Positions 35,990 to 47,160 of a stretch of DNA of 64,000 nt are shown in pieces. The stretch's first letter is position 1, and every line of letters begins with the position of its first letter. Source of the DNA: Cocos nucifera (taxonomy: Eukaryota > Streptophyta > Magnoliopsida > Arecales > Arecaceae); contig QRFJ01000304.1 of NCBI GenBank assembly GCA_006176705.1, positions 63,564 through 127,563 of the forward strand, written 5' to 3'. The translations under genes and the position numbers were made by a program. The notes under the pieces were generated by a model, which saw nothing but the letters and a program-made list of their open reading frames with translations, was not told the origin of the DNA and made no database searches.

Positions 35990-37560
35990 ATGACCTTCAC
36001 CAACCTTTAGACTTTTTAGGAGAATGTTTTCCCCGGGTTGCTTATCTTACAAATAGATTACCTACAACACTGTTAAATGGCAAAACTTATATATGATTTG
36101 TTACTACGCCAAACTCCATCTTATAGTCATCTTCACATTTTTGGTTGCTTGCGCTATGGTCATAACAGCAATATCTAATATAAATTTGATCATTGTGCCA
36201 ATCCAGGGATTTTCATTGTTAATCTCAAGAAATTTACGCTAATAGGGATGTTATTTTCTATGGAACTTCTTTTCTCTTTAGTAGAAACACCAAATCTACC
36301 ATCTTCATAATGGAAAAAACATGGCCAATCAGAATAGATGTTACGAATGTTGAAATTAAAGTACTTAAAGATAACAATACTTGATCTCTTATTCCATTGC
36401 CTGCTAGAAAGAAGCTCATCGATTGCGAGTGAGTTTTCAAAATTAAAAGGCATTCTAAGGGTCTATCGAAGCTATATTCAAATTGAAGGCATAGACTACC
36501 ATAAAACATTTGCTCCAGCAGCGAAGCTTGTGAATATTCATATATACTCTACATGCTATTATAGCCACTAAATGTTGGTCATTACACCAACTTGGTGTAC
36601 ATGATACCTTCTTGCATGGTGACTTGAATTAAGAAGTCTATCTGATCCTTATACATGGATATAGCAATAAGAGGGAGAATGTTATTTGCCATGACAAATT
36701 TCTCTATGGTCTTAAGAAAACACGATGCAACTAGTCCAAACTGTCCAAATTGGACTGCTCTTTGAGATACTAGTTTCACACAATCAAAGTTTGATTATTC
36801 CTTGAATATTTGTCTTGGTGTATGTAGATAACGCTGTCATTACTGGCAATGATCTATCTTCCATCTCCACTATTAAGTTCTTTCTCCATCATTAGTTTCA
36901 CATGAAGGATCTTGGGCAACTCGAATATTTCCATGGCATGAGGTTGCTAAATGTACACAAGTGATATATCTTAGCCAATAGAAATATACCCTCGATAACC
37001 TTGAAGATGCCAATCTTACTGTGGCTTGAACATTCCTAACTACTATAGAACAGCTCATACATTGCACAACTCTAATGGTGAACTCATCTCAAATCCTTCA
37101 TGTTATCAATGCTTGTTTGGCCTTTTGATTTACCTTTCTATTACTCCGCCAATATAGTTAATTATATAGCCAATATATTGAGAAGATTCATGAATCAACC
37201 TCGAAAAGCATATATGGATGCTACAGTTTATCTCTTATGTACGATATTTAAAGGGTTCTCCCGGGCCAACGCATTTTGCTGTCTACTAAGAATCCCATAC
37301 AATTGTGAGCATGGTGACTTTGATTGGGCTAGTTATCTTATGGCATATAGCACTCCACGACTGACTACAGTGTCATAAATGCGCGAAATACATCAAGATC
37401 AAGTATCGTATTATTTGGGACTGATACAGAGTAGATTATTCTACACATATTTCCACCACTCATCAATTGGCTGACATCTTTATAAAATCTTTGGATATAA
37501 TTCAATTTCAATTTTTTAAAGGACAACTTGGGCGTTCTTGATATATAGGCTCCAACATAA
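35990..37560 (+). pseudogene. Copia G pol fragment (integrase end, RT, RNase H)
   Basis: Plus-strand remnants: an integrase C-terminal region with a CLRYGHN-like and a FDHCANPGIFI-like segment (36130-36220); reverse transcriptase IEGIDYHKTFAPAAKLVNI (36480-36540), HDTFLHGDLN (36600-36630) and VYVDN for the YVDD box (36820); MKDLGQLEYFHGMRL (36900-36950); and an RNase H end (37470-37530) with LADI.IKSL. A purine tract AAGAGGGAG follows near 37560, where a 3' LTR would start. Every domain has stops. The element ends close to the TAS3 3' end. Confidence 0.75.
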
Positions 37561-37796
37561 GAGGGAGTACTGGAAAATCATGACTAATTAGCATGTATTC
37601 TATATATACAACCCAATCCTATCAGTTGTCTAAATATTTGTTGGATCATATACCACACACATCCAGTCAATCATGGAATTGTGAGATCACAAACCATGTA
37701 GTGTCATAACATAATGCATTTACATCAATCATGGTATCACGTTGGGATGGCATACCATATACGTTCCGATAAATCATAAGATTATATATTGCTTTG

Positions 37797-37800
<4 letters not shown>

Positions 37801-37828
<28 letters not shown>
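37801..37828. repeat. AT microsatellite
   Basis: A run of about 14 AT units near the predicted 3' end of the TAS3 transcript. Confidence 0.95.
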
Positions 37829-37832
<4 letters not shown>

Positions 37833-37894
37833 TTATATATAGACACACACATATTGCCATGTGAATATTGCATTCCCATATTTTTATTCTGAAA

Positions 37895-37915
37895 CAGCTC
37901 AGAAGGGATAGACAG
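37895..37915 (-). promoter_or_regulatory. TAS3 3' miR390 target site (cleavable)
   Basis: The plus strand here equals miR390 at positions 2-17 except for position 9, where the pairing becomes G:U. Positions 1 and 18-21 do not pair. Positions 10 and 11 are paired, so slicing by AGO7 is expected between 37905 and 37904. This sets the phase for the siRNAs that lie at higher coordinates. The core on the transcript reads CTATCCCTTCTGAGCT. Confidence 0.92.
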
Positions 37916-38009
37916 GAAATGAGAGCAAGAGGTGACCGAGAAGGGAGGAATATAGAGATCAAGGATTGGTCAATGAGGGTAAGGAGGTGGGGAATACCCA
38001 ACCGAAAGT

Positions 38010-38030
38010 ATGGTCTTACAAGGTCAAGAA
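38010..38030 (-). ncRNA. tasiARF, register 5'D6(+)
   Basis: The transcript-strand 21-mer starts TTCTTGACCTTGTAAGACC and ends AT. The first 19 bases are the conserved tasiARF. It starts exactly 105 nt (5 x 21) upstream of the predicted 3' miR390 cleavage end. Confidence 0.95.
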
Positions 38031-38051
38031 AAGGTCTTACAAGGTCAAGAA
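38031..38051 (-). ncRNA. tasiARF, register 5'D7(+)
   Basis: A second unit, TTCTTGACCTTGTAAGACC followed by TT, immediately adjoining the first with no gap and in the same 21-nt register. A pair of tandem tasiARFs is typical of the long TAS3 type in land plants. Confidence 0.95.
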
Positions 38052-38137
38052 GATCCCAAACTTGCAAGGCCGCGAGAGTAGAAGAGGTGATAAGTGTTTG
38101 AAAAGGATAAAGGTAGATGTGGTCGACGTCGGGGGAA

Positions 38138-38158
38138 AAGCACAGGTAGGATAGCACC
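38138..38158 (-). promoter_or_regulatory. TAS3 5' miR390 target site (non-cleavable)
   Basis: The plus strand matches miR390 at 17 of 21 positions. Position 5 is a mismatch (U:U), position 10 a mismatch (A:A), and positions 11 and 19 are G:U pairs. Central mispairing is the known feature of the 5' TAS3 site, which binds AGO7-miR390 without being cut. It is 222 nt from the 3' site. Confidence 0.92.
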
Positions 38159-38159
38159 G

Positions 38160-38396
38160 TCAAGGCATTAACAAGAAGGAACCTCGATCGCCTGGTTTTA
38201 TGGAAAATTTTCTGCTTCCATAGATGAAGTCACCGAGGAGGAATTCGAGCATCCCACTACCATATACCCCAATTCTCGCAAACTTTGTCATGACAACTTT
38301 GTTGTCGTGGTTGACCTTGCTCATTGTAGAGAGTCTGGGGCAGAATAATTGCTGCAATGAACATATATATGATTTAATGCGCAATTTTTTTTTTCT

Positions 38397-38481
<85 letters not shown>

Positions 38482-38592
38482 AAGTTTATTTACGGGAAGG
38501 GTGAAGCAAGGATGTTTTTCTTTGCATTTGTTCCTTACCAAGTGAGGGCTAGAGCTTAGAAAGAGGAGTTGATGGGATTTTACATGCTCCAT
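38160..38592 (-). CDS. TAS3 short ORF ending at the 5' miR390 site (spliced)
   Basis: The unspliced frame ATG 38324 to TGA 38160-38162 gives 54 codons (MSKVNHDNK...GSFLLMP). If the predicted intron 38352-38538 is removed, the frame extends to an ATG at 38592 in the preceding exon (MEHVKSHQLL...), giving 81 codons with both exons in phase 0. That ATG is then the first in the spliced leader. The stop is separated from the 5' miR390 site by one base. In Arabidopsis TAS3 a short ORF also ends beside this site, and ribosomes pause at the AGO7-miR390-SGS3 complex. The peptide resembles nothing I know; the act of translation is probably what matters. Confidence 0.65.
38352..38538 (-). other. Predicted TAS3 intron 2 (contains GA microsatellite)
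   Basis: Donor CACTTG/GTAAGG at 38538 and acceptor CATTGCAG/CAATT at 38352. It contains a (GA)38 run at 38401-38476, read as CT on the transcript. Removing it keeps the short ORF in frame, which supports the prediction. Confidence 0.5.
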
Positions 38593-38610
38593 CGAACAAA
38601 TTTGAAGGAC

Positions 38611-38680
38611 CTGCAAGAAAGAAAGGAGAAAATAGGAAAGGACCGGTTAAATATGTTAAGACGATGGAAGCCAGACGACA

Positions 38681-38732
<52 letters not shown>

Positions 38733-38844
38733 ACTCTCATGCATGACTCCTAGCTTATATGGAAAACAATAGAGAAGCAACAAGGTTCATTGTATATCCA
38801 GCCTTCAAGACATATATACGTAGATGGAAAACAAAAGTACTTAC
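38611..38844 (-). other. Predicted TAS3 intron 1 (contains CA/GA microsatellite)
   Basis: Donor TTGTGG/GTAAGTAC at 38844 matches the plant consensus. The acceptor is TTTCTTGCAG/GTCC at 38611. It holds a compound (CA)n(GA)n repeat at 38679-38730. The upstream exon contains no ATG. Confidence 0.5.
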
Positions 38845-39042
38845 CCACAAGCTTTCTTGTCACCTTGTTTTCGTTTTTTTGATAGCTTTCTCACCTTCCT
38901 GAAAGAGAGATGGTAGCTAGCAAAAGAACGGAAAGAGCTAGAGACCGGAGGAGTGGTAACAACTAGAAGATATGTAGTTAGAAATCTCAGAGAGAGAGAG
39001 AGAGAGAGAGAGAGGAGTCCTGGCCTTGGTGAGGGGGGTGGG

Positions 39043-39051
39043 TTTATATAG
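39043..39051 (-). promoter_or_regulatory. TAS3 TATA box
   Basis: The minus strand reads CTATATAAA followed by CCCACC, a strong plant TATA box. About 30 bp further on a CT-rich tract (38989-39014) begins, as in many plant 5' leaders, placing the start site near 39018. Confidence 0.7.
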
Positions 39052-39344
39052 AGTATTAAAGAGTGGAGCTAGGTGCAAGGGATAAGGCCATCCAGGGAGA
39101 CCTTGATAGCTGGGGCTTTTGAAGGGCTACAACAAGGGTTGGGGTGTACTAAGGGTTAGGGTTGGGGCGGTGACTTGAGTTCCCAGGGATGGACCCGGAT
39201 TGCCGTATGTCAAGGTTAGGAAGGCAGGGAATGTAACCGATGCCCACCAAATAACGTCGAGGAGGAGGGTGCTCCTAGGCGGCTTCGCTCTGACCGGTTG
39301 CCTACCAGCCCCCTTGGCCCGTGCGAAGAAGCTAAGGATCGGCT

Positions 39345-39370
39345 GACACGTGTCTTAGGTGGCACGTGCT
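39345..39370. promoter_or_regulatory. Paired G-boxes upstream of TAS3
   Basis: Two CACGTG cores at 39347-39352 and 39363-39368, 16 bp apart, in GACACGTGTC and GGCACGTGCT contexts. These are G-box/ABRE-type sites bound by bZIP and bHLH factors. They lie ~300 bp upstream of the TATA box. Whether they are used is inferred. Confidence 0.5.
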
Positions 39371-39479
39371 TCGCGGCCACCGGTGAGTGTGTGCGGTTTT
39401 TCGTGCGTGACGGAAGAAAAAGTTTGCTTGCTCCTCGGAAAACTCAGGGCGGCCCAATAAAAGGTCACCGGTTTGTAAC

Positions 39480-41640
39480 TAGAGTCTGAAATGACCACCG
39501 GAGGCTATGTTTCAGATGCTGTTTTCGTTGGAGCATTGCCTTCATTTTTTTTGTTTCTTGATTTAAACGGATTTCTGAGTTGTTTAATTCCCTTAACTAG
39601 ATTACTTAAATTTAATATGAAAACTAACATTAGATCGATGCTTGTGTTAAGTGAAGCATTAGAGTTATTGACCATGGAGAAAGAGATGAAGTATCTGTTT
39701 AACATTTGGTATATCAAGTGAAGAATTGCTTTCTATTACAGCAATGAAGAGGTGCAGATCTCTCTGGTCAAAGAATTTGCATCAGGTTATACAGTGATAA
39801 AAATGTGATCTCTAATATCATCTCTCCGATCTTTGTTAATCACTAAATGTGTATGGGTTCGTAGATGGAAACCTTGATAGTTGTTAGGGAAAGCAGGTAG
39901 AGATCAAATAATGATTTGGTTAAGATCAAAGCTCTACAAAGCATGTTTCCAAGTAATATAATATGGTTTAGAACATAAAAGAGATTTGTTGTTATTATAA
40001 ACAAAATTTGCATCTCATGACAATGGAAGAGTCAACGTCATACTTGTTTACTAGCATATATATCTAACTAATAGCCACATCTTCAAATATTCTCCGTCTA
40101 GATTGTGTTCGATAGAGCTAAGGTATAAAGGTATGACAAGATGCAGGCCTAAACTAGGTTTTTATCAAAGACTTGGTCTTATCTAACATTTTAACCTTTC
40201 TCATTAAAATGTTAAACATTTTAGTGCATGCAAATAGCAAAATGACCTAGTCAACTCTAAATTGATTTCCCCCCCTGTGAGGGATTCTAACCCTATATCC
40301 TATCCTCAACCCATACTTTTAGATGGATTTGGGTTGCATCTTTTGTGTGATCATTCTTTCATGGTATCAACTATTAGATTGCATCCTATATATATCTTAA
40401 AGTACTCCGAACTTATTTAATAGATCTCGAAGCAATTCACAATACAAGGACGGATTCAATCGAAAGCTACCGTCTTTGCTCGGTCCAGACCCAAGGATCA
40501 AAAAAACAAAAAAAAGTCATGGCTACTCAGAATCCACCTCTTGTCTAAGGGCAAAGACCGTGCCATCCAAACTAAAAGATTTGGTGATAAATCATGTGCA
40601 AGGGCTGTCACTCCGGCCTCGTCGCTTTTAGAAACATGGATCCAAGCACAAGGATCACGGGTGCCGTGCCACAAGACTTTGAACAACTCTTTGACATACA
40701 CGTGGGCTAACACCAAAAATTTATGGGTTTATCCTCTCTCCATGCGGGCACGCGTCGCGCACGGGCGGAGAACGCGGTCTTCCAGAACGGGACCAGTCAA
40801 AGAGAAGGCCGGCCCACCTTCCTTCCCCTTACGAAACCCCTTTGGCGAGCGCCGACGAGGCAACGGCGGCGCAGTTGACATTCTCGGCCGCCCCCGGGGT
40901 CCCGCACGTTGCCCAAATCACGTAAGATCTGTGAACAGGACCATGTCGTACGTTTGGTGACCATCGTTCCTACGAGGAGACCTGGCTGCGACGAGAATGA
41001 GATCGGATGGTTCGTGTCACCCTTCCCGAACTTTATATACGACTGTGGAAAAGTTGGGAAATTAAGAAGAAAAAGGTGAGAGTGATCTCATCTCAGTCAT
41101 GATATGAACTCGGCAAGTAAACACCATACAGTTGTTGCACATCATTGACAAGTGTGAATCTAGTACATTTATTGTTCAGAGATGAATAATTTTGATCTGC
41201 TGGTGTGCGCTTGTTTGAACACTGGACTACCATATACGAAACATTCTTGCTGATGCCCGGCTTATCGTTGGCTAGCTGTAATTTTCTCCTCACTTTTTTC
41301 TGGTAATTAGATTTTTTTTAAATGCATTACTTCTCGACGAAACATATATGTTATATATCGATTATTCTACTGGCTATGTTAATGAACTTAGATGCACATC
41401 TGTTGTAGGCCAAGCCATTTGGTGACAAGTGCAGTAGGCACCGCGCTAACTGAAAATTTTGAAAAAAAATGAAAATACAGCACTCCAGATTAATTTTGGT
41501 CGAACTGTCATCATTTCTCAAGTAATTTTTAGATAAAGTATCATTATGGGTTAGGAAATATAATTTAATTTATATTTGATAATGATCCTTGTTCGTGTAT
41601 CTGAGGATGCACTGTGCCCAAGACTTAAATGGAAAAATCT
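39480..41640. other. Intergenic sequence upstream of TAS3
   Basis: No gene recognised. 40735-40960 is unusually GC-rich and CpG-rich compared with its surroundings. On the plus strand it is followed by a TATA-like CTTTATATACGA at about 41030. This may be the promoter of an unrecognised transcript, but no coding exon or RNA follows that I can identify. Confidence 0.35.
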
Positions 41641-41642
41641 TC

Positions 41643-42279
41643 GGCTATGTTTGGCATGCAGCTGTAACTATGGATGTGTTGAACTATAGCTATGATATGA
41701 ACTGCTGTAGCTGTAGCCGTGTTAATCTAAATATTTAGTAAAAATTAACTTTACCAGTAAACTATCATATACAAAATGATACGAAAGGACATAATCTTAT
41801 TTTATTTATTTTTAACATTACTTCAAATATTTAGTTCAATTATATATAATAAATATAATAAAAATCAACTTTACTAAATTATAAAATACTAAAAATAAAA
41901 ATCATGTGATATTTTTTAAAATTTAAATTAAGAATTAATGGAATTGTATAGTTGTTCATAGTATTATTTTTATAGATAAATTTTAAAAATTTTAATTTAT
42001 AAGAAAATAAAAAATTTTATTACTATCGGACGGATGAGAGAAGGAAGGTGAGATCAGGCAGATGAGAGAAGAATAGAGGAAAGAAGATGAAGCTTAAACA
42101 TTAAACATATGAGTAATTTTAAAAAAAGATTATAGATAAATTTGGAACTAAAAAATGCATAACTAGCTATTAATTTTGAATCCTTAAATGAGAAAGCTGT
42201 CAATAAAAACTAGCTAATATTGCTATATTGGAGCTTAAACAAGCTAAAGCTATCTCAAAAACTGCATACCAAATATAGA
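41643..42279. mobile_element. MITE-like element (~640 bp)
   Basis: The left end GGCTATGTTTGGCATGCAG is mirrored at the right (complement CTATATTTGGTATGCAG). The interior is A/T-rich with no coding frame. TGTTTGGCATGCAG-type ends are common in plant hAT- or Harbinger-derived MITEs. I found no convincing target duplication, so the superfamily stays open. Confidence 0.6.
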
Positions 42280-45127
42280 TATTTAGCAAGAAAGATTATT
42301 TTTTAAAAAAAATAAAAATTAAGAATATATAATTAATTTGTTTGAGGACAACTATTTGTGAAGAGATGAAATTATCTTTCTGAATGATTAAGAATTTAAA
42401 GATTAGTCATCTGAATATATACACACGTATGCATGCGCGCGTGTAAGATCTGGAAAGATAAAGAACCGCATGAAGGCTGCCATAGGAAACAAAAAAAAAT
42501 GATTTCCCCATCGCTTGGCTGTTGGTATATGGCCAAGCTTCCCACCGCTTTCCTACGCCTTGTCTCCCAAGTTTCCCGTCAATTCCGCATAGCAGGGAAA
42601 TTGAATATCCACTCTTTTTTCCAAACAAATTTATTAAGGACTTGTAAGTAGTCATTTGAAAATATTTTTGCTGTTGATCATGTTATAAACAAATTTAATT
42701 CATAAAGGCTGTGAATGGCCTATGTATCCCAAACTATAAGATAATAAGAATTTCCTTCCGTTCAGTTACATGGCAAGTTTTGAGAGACTAGTATATATTT
42801 CTTGGCATCGTAAATAGTTTAATTGCCTCCAATACTCTGCTATGAGAAGTATGCAGAGTCATGATGAGGGCCTCCAAGTATCCAAATTGTGAGAAAATTT
42901 CAGTGGCTGGGTTTAGATGATTCAAACTCAGGCAAAGACTTGGTTCAAACCATTATATCACACAGGATGAATGCAGTCAAACAATATTTTTCTCTTTTAT
43001 TTTTGATGATAAGGGAGACCAAAAATCATCCAGTTTTTGTTAAGTGGCAAACAATATTTAGTTGCACTCATATAACCTGATTCTAACCGCATATATACTT
43101 ATGTAACAGTTCATTAGTTGCATGCAATCAAATTAATAATTCGAAGGCACCACTTAAGATTATAAATACCGAATGAACATCCTTCAAACCCTTGACTTCA
43201 ATGATATTATGGAACTATGCCAAGAAACAGAAGCCATTAAATAACTAATTAGCATTAACGCTTCAAATAGGACAAGAGTTAATGGTACTTCTTGGCTGCC
43301 TTTTATTTAAAGGTCAGGACCAAGTGCTTTCCTTTCTCTCGCAAAATTTTACTCTTCACCACCCCCATGCACCCCCCCTCTCTCTCTCTCTCGGTTTAAT
43401 TCTCTCCTCCAGAGGATTCTATCATCCTTTTGGCAATTCTGCTATTTTTTTGTTGCTCCCTTCTCTCACGTATGCACATCCTGGGCTAAGTAGACAGGTT
43501 GACGGGGACCTTTCATCAGAATTAGGACCAACTCCTTTAATGTACCCTTGGTCCCTTTTCCTATAGCCTAATTGCTCTCGGTCATAAGACTTTTCAAAGC
43601 CAAGGTCCCCATGGACAGGACGTACCATGGGATGGTCGCTTGTTCAAACTATACCGATTGCGACCTCGTTGACGGGCACCTGATTGGTACTTCTCTAGGT
43701 AGACTTATCACGAGCTAGCCACCCCGTTTCTTTTTTTTTTTTTGGACAGATATGCTATCATCACGCTCGTCGAGTCATCACGAGGGACTTAACCAAAAAC
43801 CAGTAGTAACATCCAAAATAGTGGTACCAGTTACCACGCAATCACCATGATGACATGCCATCAGATCTCATCGATCCATTCTCTCTGAGTCTGTAAACTA
43901 GCATTAAGATCTCAAAGGACACCTATCAGTATAATTTTCAATTGCAACCCATATCATCTTAAACCGCCCATCCATGCATGAGTATTATAAACTCTACCAT
44001 ACGTACCTTAATTGATCTACAAGAATATGACAAAGCACCGCAATAAGAAATACAAGTGGACATACCAACCTTTATCATATATAATATTTACGATCAAGAT
44101 CATATGCATTACATTCGTCCGTCTGAATGCTGCTCGTCATTGATTACAGCCCATGTATTGCAGCTCTCAAGCATGCATGCAAGATGCTCTCATATATGCA
44201 TGGGTCTTATGACATGGTTCGCAGAGTTTAACATTCAAAGGACATTGTCAGACCCACTTGTCTAGCTAGCTAGAAGAGTGTGCATTTTGCCAGCACGAGA
44301 CGTGTATAAGCTGGTGTTTGATCGTGCATTCATGCACCTTGATTTGGTGGTAGCAAATCCAGAAAAGAGCTCAAAACTCCACGGTTTTTCCAATTCCAAT
44401 GACACCAATCTGGATGGTTAAAGGGATACGTTGAAGTTGGCGTAGCGACGGGGACGTGTCGAAAGAAGGCCAATTATGTGGACGAACACTCAAAACGCGG
44501 TCGGCCTTCCGGTACTCTCTTTTCTCCCCCACACCTTGGTGCCTTTTTGGCCTTTCCTGCCATCCCTTCTGCTCTTCTTCTCAGATCAAACTCAGCTTTT
44601 TCATTGCTTTTGTACCTCTCGCTGCATGCATCAACCAAGACTGGTATCACTCGTTAAAAATAATCAGACTCCACCTGCACCACGCAATGGTTAGAAGAAT
44701 ATAATGGAGGCATCGGGACCAGTATCTACATTTTTAAAATGACTCTACTTATTTGATTGATGGGAATAGCAGGGAGAAAGATATGATTTTTTTTTTAAAA
44801 AAAAAATGTTTGGTTAAAACTTTTAAGAAGGAAATATGGGAAGGTAGTATTTTTATTAAAATAAATTTTTCTTATTTTATGAAAAAAATTATATGGACTA
44901 TAAGTTTTTAATCTTTTCATAGAAAGAAAATTAAATTTTTTTTTCTAAAATTATTTTCAAACTATCAATAGAATAACATAAGATTTTTTTAATTAAAAAC
45001 ATGATAAGTACAATATAAAGCTTTTTCACAAAAAATAGATGCTTAATCAAATTTAAGATATTTTGAAAAATATTATTTTTCATAATCAATTAAATATATC
45101 AAAATTAAATTTAATTTTTTAAAAAAT

Positions 45128-45202
<75 letters not shown>

Positions 45203-46822
45203 ACAGAACAAACGAGTTCTAAAGTGTATCATTCCTCATTGAAATACTAACTGCATCTTGGATGCCACAGCTTAAGGTTGTAATTGGTAAGCTAAGAATA
45301 ATGAAGAGGGATTTACGATAATTTGACATCATAAGCAATAATGATTAGAAGAAAAGTAGGGAGAGATTTTGTACCTTCAATTCACATTTTATCTAGATTT
45401 ATGATTACAAATCAGTTAATGCACGCAGCAAGGTGCCAAAGTCTGTTGCAGTTCCTTGTACGGCTCCAGCAATATCTGAACATATTCAATAATTTGCTAC
45501 TGTCTTCACTCTTTCAAGCTGCTGGAATGGTGCACATAAAATCTTTCCGAGTATCGAGCTAGAGCCTGCCTGGATTTCCCAATCATCTACATATTTGGTA
45601 AATGATCGAGTGATCTATCGGGCCATCAACATAATCTTAGGAGATAGATACAGCTAAATCAATAAATAAAATAAGCAAGATAAAATAAAATATTGTTGAA
45701 TCAGCAAACTAGAATGAATTAAACAAAATATATACTTGCTCTCTAATATCTCAAGAAACAAGAATACTTCAAATTGCTTTAATTCTGAATAACCATTTAT
45801 TGATGAAGCCACATTGGTCACCAGAGTGGTTGGTTTCCATGTTTGTTGCCCCGAGGAAAAAGGACAAAATTTCTTACATACAAGTCAGGTAATTTCTTAC
45901 ATGCAAGCCGGGTAGGATCAGATTAGATACAGGATAGATCAAAATGTTTGTTAATCGGTTTGAATTTAACTTATTTATTAAATTAGTCAACATTCCAGAT
46001 ATGAATCTAAGCATTTCAGATGATTTTGGAAAATACAATCTCAATTGAGTTCATAGCACAGACAAAAACTTAATTGAGAAATTAGCAAATGGTTTCTTTA
46101 TTTAAAAAAATAAACAAGGTACCATATCACTCCCACTCCTCTATTTTTCTTTCCTATTTTGTTTACTTGATGCGTTCATCTCTTCTGACACAAATAAATT
46201 AAACCATTCAAAATTAATCAATATTCAAATTTGAGTTTTTGATTGTGGGTGTTTTGCAAACTAAAATTAATTTCCATCCCAGTATGATAACATTTTTCTT
46301 ATTAAATTTCTCTCACGATAACCCATTGTATGTAATATAGGTTTTTATAATTTATAATAATATAATTTTAAAATTGCATTTGTGAATGCCTGATTGCATC
46401 TATGTTTGACCAATGCTTAAATCTGTGTTTGCTTCCCTTTGTTTTTTTTTGACTTAAGAAAAACTGTAGAGTGTTATAGAAGGCTGCAGGTTGGGTATTA
46501 TTTCATGAAATCCAGAAGGCTTCAAACTTTTTTGATTTTTTTAATCTTCATCTTCTATTTAAGAGAATGAATGTCCTTAATCAAAAAATATCCATAAAAT
46601 CTACTGAAAATTAATTCTTAGCTTTTAATTTGATTGTCATGTAGCAATTAGGATCCAACCGTTTTTCTTTTGAATTTAATTCTGAGTAAGTTTTTTTTTT
46701 TTTTTGTATATAATTATGTGTGATTTGGACATACTTATGTTTCATTTATCACGCGCTGAGGATTCACCGGCTTTCAAAAAATAGAGATTGGGAATAAAAA
46801 ATTATCAATAGGCACTAATTAG
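42280..46822. other. Intergenic sequence
   Basis: No gene recognised. Pyrimidine-rich leader-like stretches occur near 43320-43430 and 44500-44600. An A/T-rich stretch at 44755-45060 has weak inverted ends (TGTTTGGTTAA at 44808 and TTAATCAAATT near 45050) and may be a decayed MITE. The open frames present are short and unconserved in appearance. Confidence 0.35.
45132..45200. repeat. AT microsatellite (~34 units)
   Basis: An uninterrupted TA dinucleotide run of about 68 bp. Confidence 0.95.
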
Positions 46823-47160
46823 TACTACTATAGAATAGGACTATGATAGCGATTCGTAACCACTGTCGTAGCCTAAAAAACTGCTGCCATAGCCTATGGA
46901 AACAGTTCTCTAACCGCTGCCACTGCTATCATCGTCATAGATCTATGGCGGCGGTTATTACAGCGGTTCCAAACCGCTGCCATATGCCTGAGTTATGATA
47001 GTGGTTTTCGAACCGCTACCATAGACCTGAGCTATGGCAATGGTTTTCAAACCGCTGCCATAAATTTACTGCAGCAGTTGGCACATGACTTACGACCTCG
47101 CTTGGCACGTCTATGGAAGCAATTTTGAAATCATTGCCGTAGCTTTTGAATAATAAAAAA
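46823..47160 (-). repeat. CACTA C1 3' subterminal repeats
   Basis: Units such as TATGGCGGCGGTTATTACAGC and their complements in alternating orientation, ending in a terminus shared with C2. Confidence 0.75.

Larger units (their letters stand above)
37800..39018 (-). ncRNA. TAS3 trans-acting siRNA precursor
   Basis: The minus strand carries the whole TAS3 design. There are two adjacent 21-nt tasiARF units (38051-38031 and 38030-38010), each containing TTCTTGACCTTGTAAGACC, between a 5' miR390 site (38158-38138) and a 3' miR390 site (37915-37895). AGO7-miR390 cuts the 3' site; SGS3/RDR6 make dsRNA and DCL4 dices it in 21-nt steps. Counting from the predicted cut (between 37904 and 37905), the tasiARFs fall exactly on D6 and D7. 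They target ARF2/3/4-type auxin response factor mRNAs (known biology). The 5' end is inferred from a TATA box at 39051-39043. The 3' end is uncertain; AATAAA lies at about 37834-37829. Two introns are predicted. Confidence 0.95.

Noticed and set aside
38224..38559. 111-residue frame with a long Arg-Glu repeat on the plus strand
   Set aside because: It is the translation of the (GA)38 run, antisense to TAS3 and inside its predicted intron.
38840..38865. miR396-like sequence (CCACAAGCTTTCTTGTCACC) near TAS3
   Set aside because: It has an extra base relative to miR396, and no complementary arm lies within 150 bp. It falls across a predicted exon-intron border. Treated as chance.
40541..40960. 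139-residue frame in the GC-rich island
   Set aside because: No recognisable domain; the frame spans a composition change and an apparent promoter-like region. Reported only as an unexplained island.
42515..42600. Possible miR482/2118-like sequence (TTTCCTACGCCTTGTCTCCC)
   Set aside because: No star-like complement forms a proper hairpin with it on either strand. Only a small unrelated stem (CTTGGC/GCCAAG) is present.
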